DNA of 39,405 nt from Candidatus Kapaibacterium sp. (GCA_017302855.1 JAFLBY010000009.1:1-39405), one strand, 5' to 3'; positions 25,290 to 36,600 are shown, numbered from the stretch's first letter. Made by a program: numbers and translations. Notes: a model not told the origin generated them from the letters alone.

Positions 25290-28200
25290 ATGGCAGACAC
25301 AACTCCACATAACGCACCAATAATCACTGAGCATAGCGAAGCAGAAAAAAATCGCCGTGGCTTACTTTTTCGTTTATCGAAGGGTTTACTGATAACTTGC
25401 TTAGCCATTATTGGAACTATAACGTTTTCAAGTGTTTTAGTCTTGGAGTTAAAACCGGTTCGACAATTTGTTCTGGGCTTGGTAATGGATGAGGTAAACG
25501 AGTCAATATTAGGTTCGATACATATCCGTGATTTTGAGCTGTTTTGGGACGCCGGCCTCGAAATACGTTCGATTGTTGTGCAAGCCGAAGGTGGCGATAC
25601 AGTTGCCATTATTCCTAAGATTACACTCAATCCCGATATGCAAGCGCTTTCAAGGCAGACCATATCTGTGGGATGTATTGCAATTCATGGGGCAACTATA
25701 CGCATGATTCGTAATCGAGACAGCGTGTGGAATATAGAAAGAATTGTTGCTCCCACGAGCGACACCACTACCGGTAAACCGTTTGATTGGGATATTACAC
25801 TGGGCTCTTTAGAGTTACGGGATTGCTCCATTCTGCGATATGATTCCACTGCTGTACGACCTCCATTTCGTTCTGCGTTCATGTTTGATCAAATGCGCTT
25901 AGAACAAATGAATTGCACAGTTAGTGGAGGTGCGAATATTGCGAAGCAGCACTTCGATATAGCTCTCTCCAATCTCTCTTTTGTTGAGGTTATGTCCGGC
26001 TTTACTCTCCACAATCTTGGATGTGATGCTCACATTTCACAAAGTGCTGCGCGTTTGCAAAATGTTCATGTCCGGACACCGAACACTGATCTTTCCCTCA
26101 ATGCATTTGTCCTTGATAATATATTTAAAGGTTTTAATCCGGACAGTACCCAAATATTACTTGATATTGATGCAACGAAATTTTATGGTAATGATTTATG
26201 TGCTTTTTTACCTTATGCCAATTTTACAGGTGTCTATGGCATGACATTGAAAGCGCATGGTACGCTCAATGATTTGACGGTTTCAACTATTAAAGCCACT
26301 ACTGAGCATTCTTTTTTAAAAGCGGAAGGGCGTTTACGCAATATCACCAAAGGCGATCAACTTTCTTTTGAAGCATGGCTTGAAAAAAGTGCCATTTCCT
26401 ATGATGAAGTTCGCAACAATGCAATAGTCCTTCAATTGCCCGCTCTTGATTTTATCGGTGTTGCAAAAATTTCCAAAGGATATATTTACGGTTTTCCAAA
26501 AGACAGCATATATATTGATGTTCAGCCAATTTCTACCCGTTCCGGCTCTGTAAGCGGCAAATTGTCTCTTTACTTGCGTGATACTCTCGGGTATAATGCC
26601 GATATAGCGTATTCAGCACTTAATCTTGCCCCAATAGTTCATAGCCAATCAGTGGAAAGTTCATTGAATGGACGTATGCAGACCCGAGGAAAGGGATTTT
26701 CCTTGCAAGAACTGGCAACAGAAATGCATATTCAGTCACAACGATCTCATTTTGCGGGTCGTTATTTTAGTCATCTTGACCTAAAGGCATCGTGTCGCAA
26801 TGGCGGTTTCATTGTCCTTGACACGATTCGATTAGGGCTTGCCGACTCAACCGTTGCCGATAGTGTTGATGTTTTTTCGGGTGACACTTACTCTTTTTTA
26901 CAAGGGTCGGGAAATTTTGATTTCCGTGATTTGGATTATCCGTTAAGTAAGTTCAACTCAACATTTACCAATATTGATGTTGGGCATCTTGCAGCGGACC
27001 CTGATCTGGATTTATTGTTGAGTGGTGCACTTAGTGTGGATGTTCAAGGTACCCACATAGACTCATTGACCGGAGTTATCGAAGCGGATATGCAGCAATT
27101 TCTCCTCAAAGATCGCGCATTGATGCCGTTTACTTTGTCATGTATTATGAAGAGGCAGAATTATCATAATCGTTCAATACGTGTAAGATCAACACCATTT
27201 GATGCGGATATAAACGGCGATTTTTCAATTCTTGGATTGGTACAGCGAGTAACAGGAAATATCACTTCCATAGTAGATAATGCAACAAAAAAGACGAATA
27301 CTGTTCGTGGAATATCGGTACCTGATCAAGTAATTACTCCACCAACACAAGAGGTTTTCCTGAAGCCCGTTAATGCCCAATTTTTTATTGAATGTCGGGA
27401 TTTGTCGCCTGTCGAGTTATTTGTGCCGGACATAACTTTAGATATACGCGGTAAAATAAAAGGCAAGATAAAAGGAGACAGAAATTTCAGCGACATCAAT
27501 ATTGATACAGTTTCTTGTACATCATTGCATATAAAAACAGCGGATAATGATATACGCTCTGAAAACATTTCTGCTTCCTTTCAATCGCGTATGTTCCATG
27601 AAAAAGATACCTCTACTCTTGAATTTATTTCTGTAACACTTAGGGTTGATACGGCATTATCTGTAAATGACTTGCATCTTTATTCACCCTCATTGTATTT
27701 GATGATGAGAAAAAACAAGGCGGATGTTTTTGTCGGAGCAGATATTGCTCATCAGTTTACGGCGCAATTAAGAGGCATACTCTCCGTGGAAGAATATTCT
27801 CTTGGTTTTATACTTTCATCGCTGCAATTTACATTCGGTGAGCATCATTGGAATGCAACAACAGATATTATCGGACAATTTTCTACACATGGATTATTAT
27901 TGAAACAATGTTTTATTCAAAGAAATGGCGGAGAGATATTGCGCATTTCGGGACTTGCTTCCACTGAAAAATTCAACAATCTTAATGTTGGTATTTATGG
28001 CTTTGATTTACCGGATATCGTCACTTTTCCTTTTATTGATGGCTCAGTAAAGTCTTTACTTCAAACACTTGAAGGGAAAATTGATTCATTGGTGTTGACG
28101 GCGAATGGGAAATTCTCCAATCCGGATATGACATTACAAACAGCAATAAAAAAAATAAAGTATAATAATGTGTATGTTGGCGATCAAGTAATTCACGCTG

Positions 28201-29924
28201 AAAGTAAAGATTCTGTTATTACCGGAGAGTTACGAATCGTAAATTCACTCTTGCAAGGCAATCCGACAACAATGACAATTCGTGTTAATGCACTACCATT
28301 AAATATTGCATTACAACAGATTGAAAATCGTTGGAGTAAAACAAAACCGATAGATATTGAAGCTAATGCTAAAGAATTATCATTGGCGACAGTTGCGCCA
28401 TTTATTCCGGGAGTTACAAAAGTACAAGGATTGGGCGACGCACAAATTACGGTTAAAGGTATTGTTGGCGATAAATTGGATTATGGCGGTACTGTGCGAT
28501 TTTACAAAGCATCATTTGTTACATTGTCGTCGAACATTCTATACAAAGCAGCTGGAAAGATGACTTTGCGCAATAATACTGTGACTATAGATACGGTGCT
28601 TGTTGCCAATGACGGTAATGATTATCCGAAAGGGCGTGCATCACTAACGGGATCTGTTCTTGTTGATGGATTCAGCATAGAGTATCTCGATATTATTATT
28701 CGTTCACCCGAGTTAATGGTATTGAGCCCTGCAAGCGAAGCAACAATGCCTACCATGTATGGTAAATTTGTTATTGCAAGTGGAAAAAACCCAATACATT
28801 TGCGAGGTACTTTGGACAAACCTGTGCTGACCGGCGATATTGTTGTCAAAGATGCAGATATTACGATGCCTCCCGATAAAAAATTCCAGAAAAAAATCTC
28901 TGTGTTTCGCTATGAAAAAGATACCGTTTCCGGAAAACATACTTATTCTATAAAAACTGTCAATGATACGAGTGCGATGGATAAGCCACCTCAGCAAACA
29001 GCAACAAAAAAAGGTGAGGTGAAGATTAATGCAAGTATTGTGGACAAAATGAAGTATGACATGAATATTCTGATTGTGCCCAATAAATTTAAATTGACAA
29101 TGATACTCGGAAATTTTGAACGATTGATAGCATACGTTAATCCAAAAGATAAAAATGTGGCTTTACTGTTTCGGAGAGAACCCTTCGGACAGTTCCAAAT
29201 GTTTGGTGAATTAGTTGTGCAAGATAAATCCACATACGAGTTTGTCAAAACATTGTCTGCGGGTGGAAGTGTCAATTTTGAAACGGGTCAATTAGATAAT
29301 CCGCGGATGAATTTAACCGCAATATTGCGCCAAAAACGAACTTTTGACTCAAAACAGCAAGAATATACTGTCGAGGTAAAAATTGAGGGAACGAAAAAAG
29401 AACCGATAGTGTCATTTTCTTATGCAATAGATAAGGTACCGGGCACCGGCAGCAAAGAAGAATTGACAGAAAACGCACTTATGTTGCTTGTTTTTGGCAG
29501 AACGAAGGCGGAGTTGTTCGGTTCGCAATCATCTGGGCAAGGTGGCAGTCTTGTCGGGGATTTATCAGGCAGCGCGTCGTCCTTGATTACCAGCCAACTT
29601 GGTTCGCTCTTACAAGGCACATTTATACGTGAAGCTACAATTAATTTCGATGGAAATGTGGGCGATATCAGCAATGCTAATGTATCGCTAGCAGGCCAAA
29701 TTGTTGGAGATGTACAGTGGCGCGTCGGTGGCAGCATTGGGGATTTGGCGTCAAACAATAACTTCTCCATAGATATCCCCTTAAGCGCATTCTTTGATAA
29801 AGGCTTCTTGGATAATGTCGTGCTTCAGCTTACAACTTCTGCCGTGAACAACAATGCATCGGCAAATGCTTTACGACAACAGAAACTATGGGAAGTAAAG
29901 CTTGGATGGCGTTACACGTTTTAA
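25290..29924 (+). CDS. tamB: Translocation/assembly module TamB (DUF490, AsmA-like)
   Basis: TamB is an inner-membrane-anchored periplasmic beta-rich tube that bridges to the outer membrane for lipid transport or outer-membrane protein assembly. This 1544-residue protein has a cytoplasmic N-terminus, one membrane helix at about 31-53, then ~1480 residues of repeating beta-strand AsmA/TamB-like sequence without Cys clustering. The C-terminal ~450 residues match the DUF490 domain, with the recognisable ELTENALMLLVFGRTKAEL and a final aromatic W-R-Y-T-F. Many TamB proteins are near 1200-1500 residues. It sits alone between the nuoK terminator and the TPR kinase, with no adjacent tamA-like gene. 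The ATG at 25290 has no strong Shine-Dalgarno. Confidence 0.9.
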   Translation: MADTTPHNAPIITEHSEAEKNRRGLLFRLSKGLLITCLAIIGTITFSSVLVLELKPVRQFVLGLVMDEVNESILGSIHIRDFELFWDAGLEIRSIVVQAEGGDTVAIIPKITLNPDMQALSRQTISVGCIAIHGATIRMIRNRDSVWNIERIVAPTSDTTTGKPFDWDITLGSLELRDCSILRYDSTAVRPPFRSAFMFDQMRLEQMNCTVSGGANIAKQHFDIALSNLSFVEVMSGFTLHNLGCDAHISQSAARLQNVHVRTPNTDLSLNAFVLDNIFKGFNPDSTQILLDIDATKFYGNDLCAFLPYANFTGVYGMTLKAHGTLNDLTVSTIKATTEHSFLKAEGRLRNITKGDQLSFEAWLEKSAISYDEVRNNAIVLQLPALDFIGVAKISKGYIYGFPKDSIYIDVQPISTRSGSVSGKLSLYLRDTLGYNADIAYSALNLAPIVHSQSVESSLNGRMQTRGKGFSLQELATEMHIQSQRSHFAGRYFSHLDLKASCRNGGFIVLDTIRLGLADSTVADSVDVFSGDTYSFLQGSGNFDFRDLDYPLSKFNSTFTNIDVGHLAADPDLDLLLSGALSVDVQGTHIDSLTGVIEADMQQFLLKDRALMPFTLSCIMKRQNYHNRSIRVRSTPFDADINGDFSILGLVQRVTGNITSIVDNATKKTNTVRGISVPDQVITPPTQEVFLKPVNAQFFIECRDLSPVELFVPDITLDIRGKIKGKIKGDRNFSDINIDTVSCTSLHIKTADNDIRSENISASFQSRMFHEKDTSTLEFISVTLRVDTALSVNDLHLYSPSLYLMMRKNKADVFVGADIAHQFTAQLRGILSVEEYSLGFILSSLQFTFGEHHWNATTDIIGQFSTHGLLLKQCFIQRNGGEILRISGLASTEKFNNLNVGIYGFDLPDIVTFPFIDGSVKSLLQTLEGKIDSLVLTANGKFSNPDMTLQTAIKKIKYNNVYVGDQVIHAESKDSVITGELRIVNSLLQGNPTTMTIRVNALPLNIALQQIENRWSKTKPIDIEANAKELSLATVAPFIPGVTKVQGLGDAQITVKGIVGDKLDYGGTVRFYKASFVTLSSNILYKAAGKMTLRNNTVTIDTVLVANDGNDYPKGRASLTGSVLVDGFSIEYLDIIIRSPELMVLSPASEATMPTMYGKFVIASGKNPIHLRGTLDKPVLTGDIVVKDADITMPPDKKFQKKISVFRYEKDTVSGKHTYSIKTVNDTSAMDKPPQQTATKKGEVKINASIVDKMKYDMNILIVPNKFKLTMILGNFERLIAYVNPKDKNVALLFRREPFGQFQMFGELVVQDKSTYEFVKTLSAGGSVNFETGQLDNPRMNLTAILRQKRTFDSKQQEYTVEVKIEGTKKEPIVSFSYAIDKVPGTGSKEELTENALMLLVFGRTKAELFGSQSSGQGGSLVGDLSGSASSLITSQLGSLLQGTFIREATINFDGNVGDISNANVSLAGQIVGDVQWRVGGSIGDLASNNNFSIDIPLSAFFDKGFLDNVVLQLTTSAVNNNASANALRQQKLWEVKLGWRYTF

Positions 29925-30031
29925 GTGTAAATAACTATCTGAAAATATTAAAGATAAAACTTCTAAGTTTAGAATAAGTCGCGATTGGTATATTTCTTGC
30001 ATACTCTTTATGTGATTTAGGACACATTCTA

Positions 30032-32146
30032 TTGGAACATCAAACAGAACATAGAGATAAGCAGTTTTTTCCTTCTTACATTGATGAAGTTATCAGTGGC
30101 GTTAAGGACGACAAAGGTAAAGCGGACGCTCTTAATGATAAGGCGTGGCGGTTACAGGGTGCTGCGCCCACTACGGCTCTTGAAATGGCGAGAGTTGCAT
30201 TAGCCTATGCCGAAAAAGCGATGTACAGAGAAGGCGTAGCTCGGGGATTGCATAATTCCGGCAGTGCTTTTTTCATGCTTTCCAATTATAATGAAGCACT
30301 TCGCTACACACAGTTAGCACTCAATGTTTTTCAGGAAATTGGCGACAAACGCGGTGAAGCCCAAGTGTATTCGGGCATTGGCAACATTCAATTCCGTCTG
30401 GGCAATTATGATTCTGCCCTTGAGTCGCATACCTTTGCATTGCATTTGTTCGAGGCGATGGGCAATAAGTTCGGTATGGCAATGTGTTATAGCAATATCG
30501 GGAATTGTTATCAAATGGTTGCCCAATTTGATGAGGCATTAGCCTATTTATTAAAAGCTCATGCCATCCAAGAAGAAACAAATGATAAACAGGGTATTGC
30601 AATTGCCTCAAACAATATTGCGGGAGTCTATTATAAACTTAAACATCATCAAACTGCTTTACAGTATTTGTTTCAGTCATTAGAGTATTTCAAAGAGTTC
30701 CACAATGAATTCGGAATTGCTAAAACTCTTCGCAATATCGGGCAGAACTATGAGTTGCTTTCCGAATATGAACTTGCCTTGGATTATCAGAATCAATCTC
30801 TTGAATTAACAAAACAAATTGGCGATAAACATAGTTATGCCACATGCTTAACCAATATTGGGAATGTCTATCAACGCCGCAATGATTTTGAGATGGCTCT
30901 CAAATGCCATCGCGAGGCACTTTCTATTTATACAGAATTAAATGAACCACAAGGTCGTGCCGAAGTATTCTTAGAAATTGGTGCAACGGAACGACTTGCC
31001 GGTAATTATGGCGAATCGCTTGCAATTTATGCCGAAGGAATTCAAATAGCCGAAGAAATAGGTGCAAAAACTATACAAGCCGATTTATTGCTTGGAGCAT
31101 CGGCTTCGGCAGAAATGATGGGTGAATATAAAGAATCTTTACGATTATTTGTGGCTTCATCGAAAATTCGTGACCAAATTTTAAATGCTGATAAACAAAA
31201 ATTAATTGCTGTCATGGAAACACGACTTGCAATTGAAAAAGCGCTTAAAGAACGAGAAATTTATCGTCTGAAAAATGTTGAACTTGCTCGCACTTTGGAT
31301 GAATTGGAACATAAGGAACACTCACTTTCTATTGCCTACAAAGAAATTGAAAAAAAACAAGAAGAAACGGCGTATATTAATAAAGAATTAGCCAAAACAT
31401 TAGATCAGCTGACCGAAACGAATAATGAAAAAAACGAGTTACTGGGAATTGTCGCTCATGATTTAAAAAATTATGTCGCAAGTATTATGCTTCTTGCAGA
31501 AACTCAGTTACGCTACGAAGAAAGATTCTCCAAGAAAGAATTATCCGAACTTTCTCAAAAAGTAAAAAAATCTGCACAACAGATGCTGGATTTTATTGTT
31601 GCCTTGCTTGATGCTAATTCAATCGAAACAGGATCACTTAATTTTACCATTGCTTCTATTCACATTTTCAGAGTAGTACAATCCGTTATTGACAGACATC
31701 AAAATAATGCCGAAAGAAAAAATATCACTTTGGACTATTCGAGTGTAGAAAAGAACATAGTGGCATTGGCGGATTTTGAGCGTTTTGGCCAAGTTTTAGA
31801 TAATTTACTGAGCAATGCAATTAAATATTCACCTTCGGACAAAACAATACGAATTTCTGCAATCAGCCATGACGGAAGTGTGTGGATTGCCGTTCAAGAT
31901 GAAGGACCGGGCTTAACCGAAGATGATAAACAGAAATTATTTAAAAAATACACACGTTTAAGTGCTAAGCCCACGGGCGGGGAGCACTCAACCGGATTGG
32001 GATTATCAATTACAAAAAAATTGGTTGAAGGTATGAATGGCAGGATCTGGTGCGAGTCTGTCCACGGTCATGGTGCTGCATTTATTGTTGAATTACCGGA
32101 ACCTAATGCGGAGAAAAAAGTACCTCAGATATTTTCTCTCGGCTAA
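30032..32146 (+). CDS. Cytoplasmic TPR-repeat histidine kinase
   Basis: This 704-residue protein joins about eight tetratricopeptide repeats of ~40 residues (roughly 30-380; consensus parts such as YSNIGNCYQ, ASNNIAGVYYKL, LTNIGNVYQRR) to a coiled coil (~385-470) and a histidine kinase. The HisKA helix has H476 in VAHDLKN; the ATPase has an N-box N-L-L-S-N-A-I-K-Y, a G1 box D-E-G-P-G-L and a G2 box S-T-G-L-G-L-S. I see no signal peptide or membrane helix, so it is likely soluble, whereas many FCB TPR kinases are membrane-anchored. The start is TTG at 30032: no ATG or GTG lies between it and the upstream in-frame stop, and TPR sequence begins soon after. No response regulator is adjacent. Its 3' end overlaps the opposite M16 gene by 44 bases. 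Confidence 0.88.
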   Translation: MEHQTEHRDKQFFPSYIDEVISGVKDDKGKADALNDKAWRLQGAAPTTALEMARVALAYAEKAMYREGVARGLHNSGSAFFMLSNYNEALRYTQLALNVFQEIGDKRGEAQVYSGIGNIQFRLGNYDSALESHTFALHLFEAMGNKFGMAMCYSNIGNCYQMVAQFDEALAYLLKAHAIQEETNDKQGIAIASNNIAGVYYKLKHHQTALQYLFQSLEYFKEFHNEFGIAKTLRNIGQNYELLSEYELALDYQNQSLELTKQIGDKHSYATCLTNIGNVYQRRNDFEMALKCHREALSIYTELNEPQGRAEVFLEIGATERLAGNYGESLAIYAEGIQIAEEIGAKTIQADLLLGASASAEMMGEYKESLRLFVASSKIRDQILNADKQKLIAVMETRLAIEKALKEREIYRLKNVELARTLDELEHKEHSLSIAYKEIEKKQEETAYINKELAKTLDQLTETNNEKNELLGIVAHDLKNYVASIMLLAETQLRYEERFSKKELSELSQKVKKSAQQMLDFIVALLDANSIETGSLNFTIASIHIFRVVQSVIDRHQNNAERKNITLDYSSVEKNIVALADFERFGQVLDNLLSNAIKYSPSDKTIRISAISHDGSVWIAVQDEGPGLTEDDKQKLFKKYTRLSAKPTGGEHSTGLGLSITKKLVEGMNGRIWCESVHGHGAAFIVELPEPNAEKKVPQIFSLG

Positions 32147-33362
32147 GAAGTCTGGCACAAGAACACATATCTTCTGATGTGACTTCGCCTATTTTTTGCA
32201 CAATTTCCTCAGCATTTTCACATTTTCCGGTTTCAAGTATTGATTTAGCCATTGCGGTCATGCGTGACTCCATACTTTCCAATGACATGACGATTCCGGC
32301 TTGTACTTGCAATTTCATTCTTTGCAATTCCTTTTCGGAACATGGTATTTGCATAAGTTTATCAATTTCTTTGGCTATGGATTCACGAGCATATTCCACC
32401 TTCGATTGATCAAGGGCTGCATAAATGGAAAGAGTACCGCAATCGGAAAGTAATTGTAATGATGAATAAATGGAATAGGCTAACCCTGATTTTTCTCTAA
32501 TGCTTTGATAGAGTCGCGAACTCATGCCATCGCCCAATAAAGTGTTGAAAACTGCAAAGGCATATCGTTGCTGCGAACGAACCCCTTCAGTGATTGTGCC
32601 GAGTAACAAATGCGATTGTTGAAAGTCCTTGGGAAGTTGAATAGTTTGCGATGGAATTATACGTGGTTTTTTGCGTTTAGGCACCGCCGATTCTGTCATG
32701 GATGAATGTGCGAAGTTTCTCATACAGATATCAACCACTTCATCGTGATGCATATTTCCGGCAACGGTGACTACCATGTTTTTTGCCACATATCGCTGCT
32801 CGTAAAATGTTATGATGTCATTACGAGTGAGCCGTGCAACACTATCTGCCGTTCCGGCAATCTGTCCGCCGAGCGGATGTTTCCCAAAGAGCAATTTTTC
32901 GCCTTCATCAAAAATAATCTCCTCGGGGTCATCATCATAAGAGCGAATCTCTTCGATAATAACTCGCCTTTCTTTTTCGATATCACGAGGGTGAAATTGT
33001 GGCATAAGCATCACCTCACACAATATGTCCAATGTTTGCTTGGCATACTGTTTTAAGCTGCGCGCATAGACGCAAGTATGCTCCTTCGTCGTAAAGGCAT
33101 TTGCATAAGCACCTACATCTTCAAAAGCGCGAGCAATGGCTGCACTGCTCCGTTTTTTTGTTCTACGAAACAGCAAATGTTCAATAAAATGAGCCATACC
33201 CATAGTGGTTTGGGATTCATCGCGAGACCCGGCATTGACCCATATTCCAAGTGCAACCGATTCAACTGTAGGCACATACTCGGACAGAATATGCAAACCA
33301 TTGGGTAAAATAGTAATAGCAATGGTATCCGTTAAAGGGGTAAAACGAGTTAAATTATTCAT
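32103..33362 (-). CDS. M16-family zinc metallopeptidase (insulinase/processing-peptidase-like)
   Basis: This is a 419-residue pitrilysin-fold peptidase similar to mitochondrial processing peptidase beta and bacterial PqqF/YmxG-like enzymes. The inverted zinc motif HFIEH lies at 58-62, with the third ligand in the E-E pair at 137-138, the expected distance of about 75 residues. Further family segments are GSRDESQTTMGMAHFIEH, LLGDGMSSRLYQSIREKSGLAYSIYS and SEKELQRMKLQ. No signal peptide is apparent, so a cytoplasmic peptidase is likely. Its stop lies 44 bases inside the 3' end of the convergent TPR kinase gene. Upstream is the structured region at 33425-33620. Confidence 0.92.
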   Translation of the reverse strand: MNNLTRFTPLTDTIAITILPNGLHILSEYVPTVESVALGIWVNAGSRDESQTTMGMAHFIEHLLFRRTKKRSSAAIARAFEDVGAYANAFTTKEHTCVYARSLKQYAKQTLDILCEVMLMPQFHPRDIEKERRVIIEEIRSYDDDPEEIIFDEGEKLLFGKHPLGGQIAGTADSVARLTRNDIITFYEQRYVAKNMVVTVAGNMHHDEVVDICMRNFAHSSMTESAVPKRKKPRIIPSQTIQLPKDFQQSHLLLGTITEGVRSQQRYAFAVFNTLLGDGMSSRLYQSIREKSGLAYSIYSSLQLLSDCGTLSIYAALDQSKVEYARESIAKEIDKLMQIPCSEKELQRMKLQVQAGIVMSLESMESRMTAMAKSILETGKCENAEEIVQKIGEVTSEDMCSCARLLSREKISEVLFSPH

Positions 33363-33427
33363 GGAAATGTACTAAAAATGAGGGAACAGAAACGATTGTA
33401 TGCGGCAATAAGTGCACTAGAGAGCAT

Positions 33428-33459
33428 AAAAAAAACCCATTGATTTCTCATTGGGTTTT
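33428..33459 (-). terminator. Intrinsic terminator on the minus strand, upstream of the M16 gene
   Basis: On the minus strand AAAACCCA pairs with TGGGTTTT (33459-33452 with 33439-33432), then after one mismatch TGA pairs with TCA, around a 4-base loop, and the stem runs into eight T (plus-strand A run 33428-33435). The plus side has no T tract, so it works only on the minus strand. It lies 66 bases before the M16 start codon. Either it ends a separate small RNA or it is an attenuator in the M16 leader. Confidence 0.7.
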
Positions 33460-33620
33460 GTGGTGATAGAATACAACTGTGGAGCTGTTGTATATACGCA
33501 GTGACAAACTCTGTAGCAATTTGTTTCCGCATAATCTAAAGTTTAACACTATTTAACGAGGCTGCTACTTTAACAAGAAAAGAGCTTACTGTTGGCTAAA
33601 TTCAGAGATATGCGTATATT
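33428..33620 (-). ncRNA. Candidate structured RNA or attenuator leader
   Basis: The 300-base gap between the M16 and T9SS genes has no gene. On the minus strand, AUAUACGCA (33619-33611) can pair with UGCGUAUAU (33500-33492), nested inside it CUCUG (33607-33603) with CAGAG (33513-33509), and UAGC (33598-33595) with GCUA (33517-33514). A 7-bp hairpin ATACAAC/GTTGTAT at 33471-33493 and the terminator at 33428 follow. Together they resemble a ~190-nt RNA with a closed domain and 3' terminator. I match it to no known riboswitch, 6S RNA or tmRNA. In AT-rich DNA such pairings can arise by chance; covariation is needed. Confidence 0.3.
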
Positions 33621-33624
33621 TAAC
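33542..33624. promoter_or_regulatory. TTTAAC repeats upstream of the T9SS protein gene
   Basis: The hexamer TTTAAC occurs at 33542, 33552, 33569 and 33619, the first two 10 bases apart, in the spacer before the gene at 33663. Such spacing on one helix face could mark a regulator site, but the sequence is AT-rich and chance is possible. Confidence 0.25.
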
Positions 33625-33662
33625 AAAAATTAATGTGTTGAACTTCTTTACTTCTTATCTAT

Positions 33663-36600
33663 ATGAAGATATACTCTACTCTTGTCTTGCTTGCGGTGTT
33701 GTGTGCAAGTCCATTTTGGGGCGCAGATATTTATGCCGCAAAACAGAAAAACAAAAAATCTAAACCCAAACATTCAACACGATTGGTGTCGGATGCTATG
33801 AGGTTACCTTCTCCAACGGAGATACCTCCATTCCATAAAGAAGGAAGAAAAAGACTTTCACGCAAAGATTGGATAGATTCATTGCATCGAGCAGCCCCGG
33901 ATGTTGATTGGCGTAATATTGAGGAAGGTAATCGAAGTGCGATGTCTGCAATTCGTTCAGCTCGTGCCAAATCGAATGAAGAAAATACACTTTCATCGCA
34001 GGGATTACAAAAGATTGCTAATGGTCAATTGAATGGATATTGGTGGGAACGAGGCAGTGCAGATCAATCGGGCTCGGCTGCCTCCGCTGAATATGACCTT
34101 AAATCTGATACAATTATATCGCGCTCTGCTTCCGGCAATATATGGAAAGCTACCTTGGATGGCAATAATTGGAAAGTGATTGACGATGAACAAAGGTTGA
34201 ATTACCGACTGAGAGTTGTTGTGGATAATAAAGATCGCCTACTTCGTTGGTCCGGGCAATCACCTCAATACTCTGATGATTGGGGAAAAACATGGAAAAA
34301 TGCTTCACCATTGACCGGATTAACGGAAAGTCAAGAAAAATACAAATGGGGATGGATTGAAAAAACAGCTCGGACAAAAGATGCCGTCTATTTAATCACA
34401 AGAGAATGGAATGGCAGTCCTTGGGGGGCTAAATGGGCATTGTATCACTCGATGGATTTTGGTAAAAATTATACATTTGTTTTTTCTACTATGGATGACT
34501 TATCCTTGTGGACAAATAATGAATTTTCAGTAAGTGCATATTATACGACTAAAGGCGCAGTCTATAAATTGGGAAACTCGGGTACGGGTTCTTTATTGTC
34601 AAATTTACCTGCACAAAATGCACAAATTTCCGGTGGGTTTGATGATGGAAAATCGTTGTATTTATATGCTTACTCTGACGGCACATTATATAAAAGCAAT
34701 AATGGCGCAAAAACATGGACAACACAGGGAAAAACCGCAGATGGCAATATTACTTTTGTCTCAAGAACTGACCATAATTTAATCACATGCGGATGGGTTG
34801 ATTGTTATAAAAGTAATGACGGTGGAAAAACATGGAATGTGATAAACAGATGGGGTGAATATTATGGGCAACCGGCTTCAAAACTTCATGCGGATATTAT
34901 GCAGATTAATTCCTTTTTTAATAAAGCTGGTAAAGAAGTAATATTAATTTGTTGTCATGGTGGTTTATATGTTTCCTATGACCAATTGCAAACCGTCAAT
35001 AATCTATCGCTGAAAAAACATAATATCAGTCAATATTACAGTACAATAACAAGTTATCATCAACCCGATATAATGTATGCAGGCAGTCAAGATCAGGGCT
35101 ATCAACGATCGGAAATTGATACAAATACCGGAATATTAAATTTTCAACAAGTCATCAGCGGTGATTATGGACACATGGTCAGTGCCGACAGCGGTCGTAC
35201 ATTCTGGATGACCTATCCCGGATTTCTGACATATTTACCGGAACCCAGAAAAGGCGGTCTTAGTGCATGGTGGGATTATACAAGCAAAGGTCAGTTATGG
35301 ATGGCTCCATTGATGGCTGACCCGGACAATCCCGCTGCGGTGTTTATGTGTGGTGGAGTACCTGAAAATGAAAAAGGAGGTAAATTATATCATATAACTT
35401 CGGTAAATGGAAAAGCTGAGGCAAAAGTATTGCCATTTAATTTTGGCAGCCAAATAACCGCTGCTAATTATTCCCCGAAAAACAAAAAAATTCGCTTTGT
35501 TTTGACTTCAGATAATAATTTTTACACATCAATGGATGGTGGGAAAACTTGGCAATCGAAATCAACAGATACTTTACCCGGTGGACATTATTTTTATGGA
35601 AACGGTATTTTACCCTCACCAATAAATGAAAAAAGAGTCTATGTTTGTGGATCAGGATATTCTAACCCGGGCGTATATCGCTCTGAAGATTATGGAGCAA
35701 CGTGGACACCATTAACAGAAAATGCACCTCGTACATTGTTTTATAGAATTGTGTGTACTCCCGATGAAAAATATATTTTTGCGGCAACGGAAGCAGGTCC
35801 TTATGTTTATGTTGTTGAAGAAAATAAATGGTATGATATGTATGGTACAAAACCCGGTGGTGCTCCGGATCAGACTTATTGGTCTGTCGAATATGTCGAA
35901 CCGATTAATGTTGTGCGTTTCTGTACGTATGGCAGAGGAGTGTGGGATTTCGAAATTGCGGATTATACACCGTCAGTGAAGGTGAAATTACGCGGAAAAA
36001 TGACAGATTTTTGTGAAAATCAACCATTAGAATTTACCGCTCAGCCAATACAAGCAGGCAAAAAACCAACATATATATGGAAAGTAAATGGAAAAGAAAT
36101 AATACGAAGTAATAAAGGAACGACATTTTTGCGTTTACGAACAGGCGATAGAGTTACTTGTGAAATTGTCTCTTCATCAAATCAAAAAACATCGGCATCG
36201 CAACCCATAACAATGCAATTGCGCCCTTCTGTAGAAATTGCTGTTACCTCAGAAACGGTAATTGCGGCTTCGGGTGTACCGACCACAGTTATTGCGAAAA
36301 GTAAAGGTGTTTTGAATAAACCAAAGTATCGCTGGATTATCAATGGCGATACTGTAAAAAAGACAGCAGAAACCATAAATGATATACAGTTTAAACATGG
36401 TGACAAAATTCAATGTGATTATTATTCCGAAAATGAATGTACTTCGCCGACAGTTAGTTCTTTTACAGTTGGGATTGCAGATTTTTCTCATTCAGTAATT
36501 GCGGTGAATATACCAATTCAATTTACCAATAAAACGCCTTATTTTGAAAGTGTGAATTGGGATTTTGGTGATGGTACTTCTTCTTCTCTCGAAAAACCTT

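Noticed and set aside
33428..33620. 6S RNA or tmRNA identity for the structured minus-strand region
   Set aside because: I see no tRNA-like CCA end, tag reading frame, or GC-rich bubble structure expected of either.
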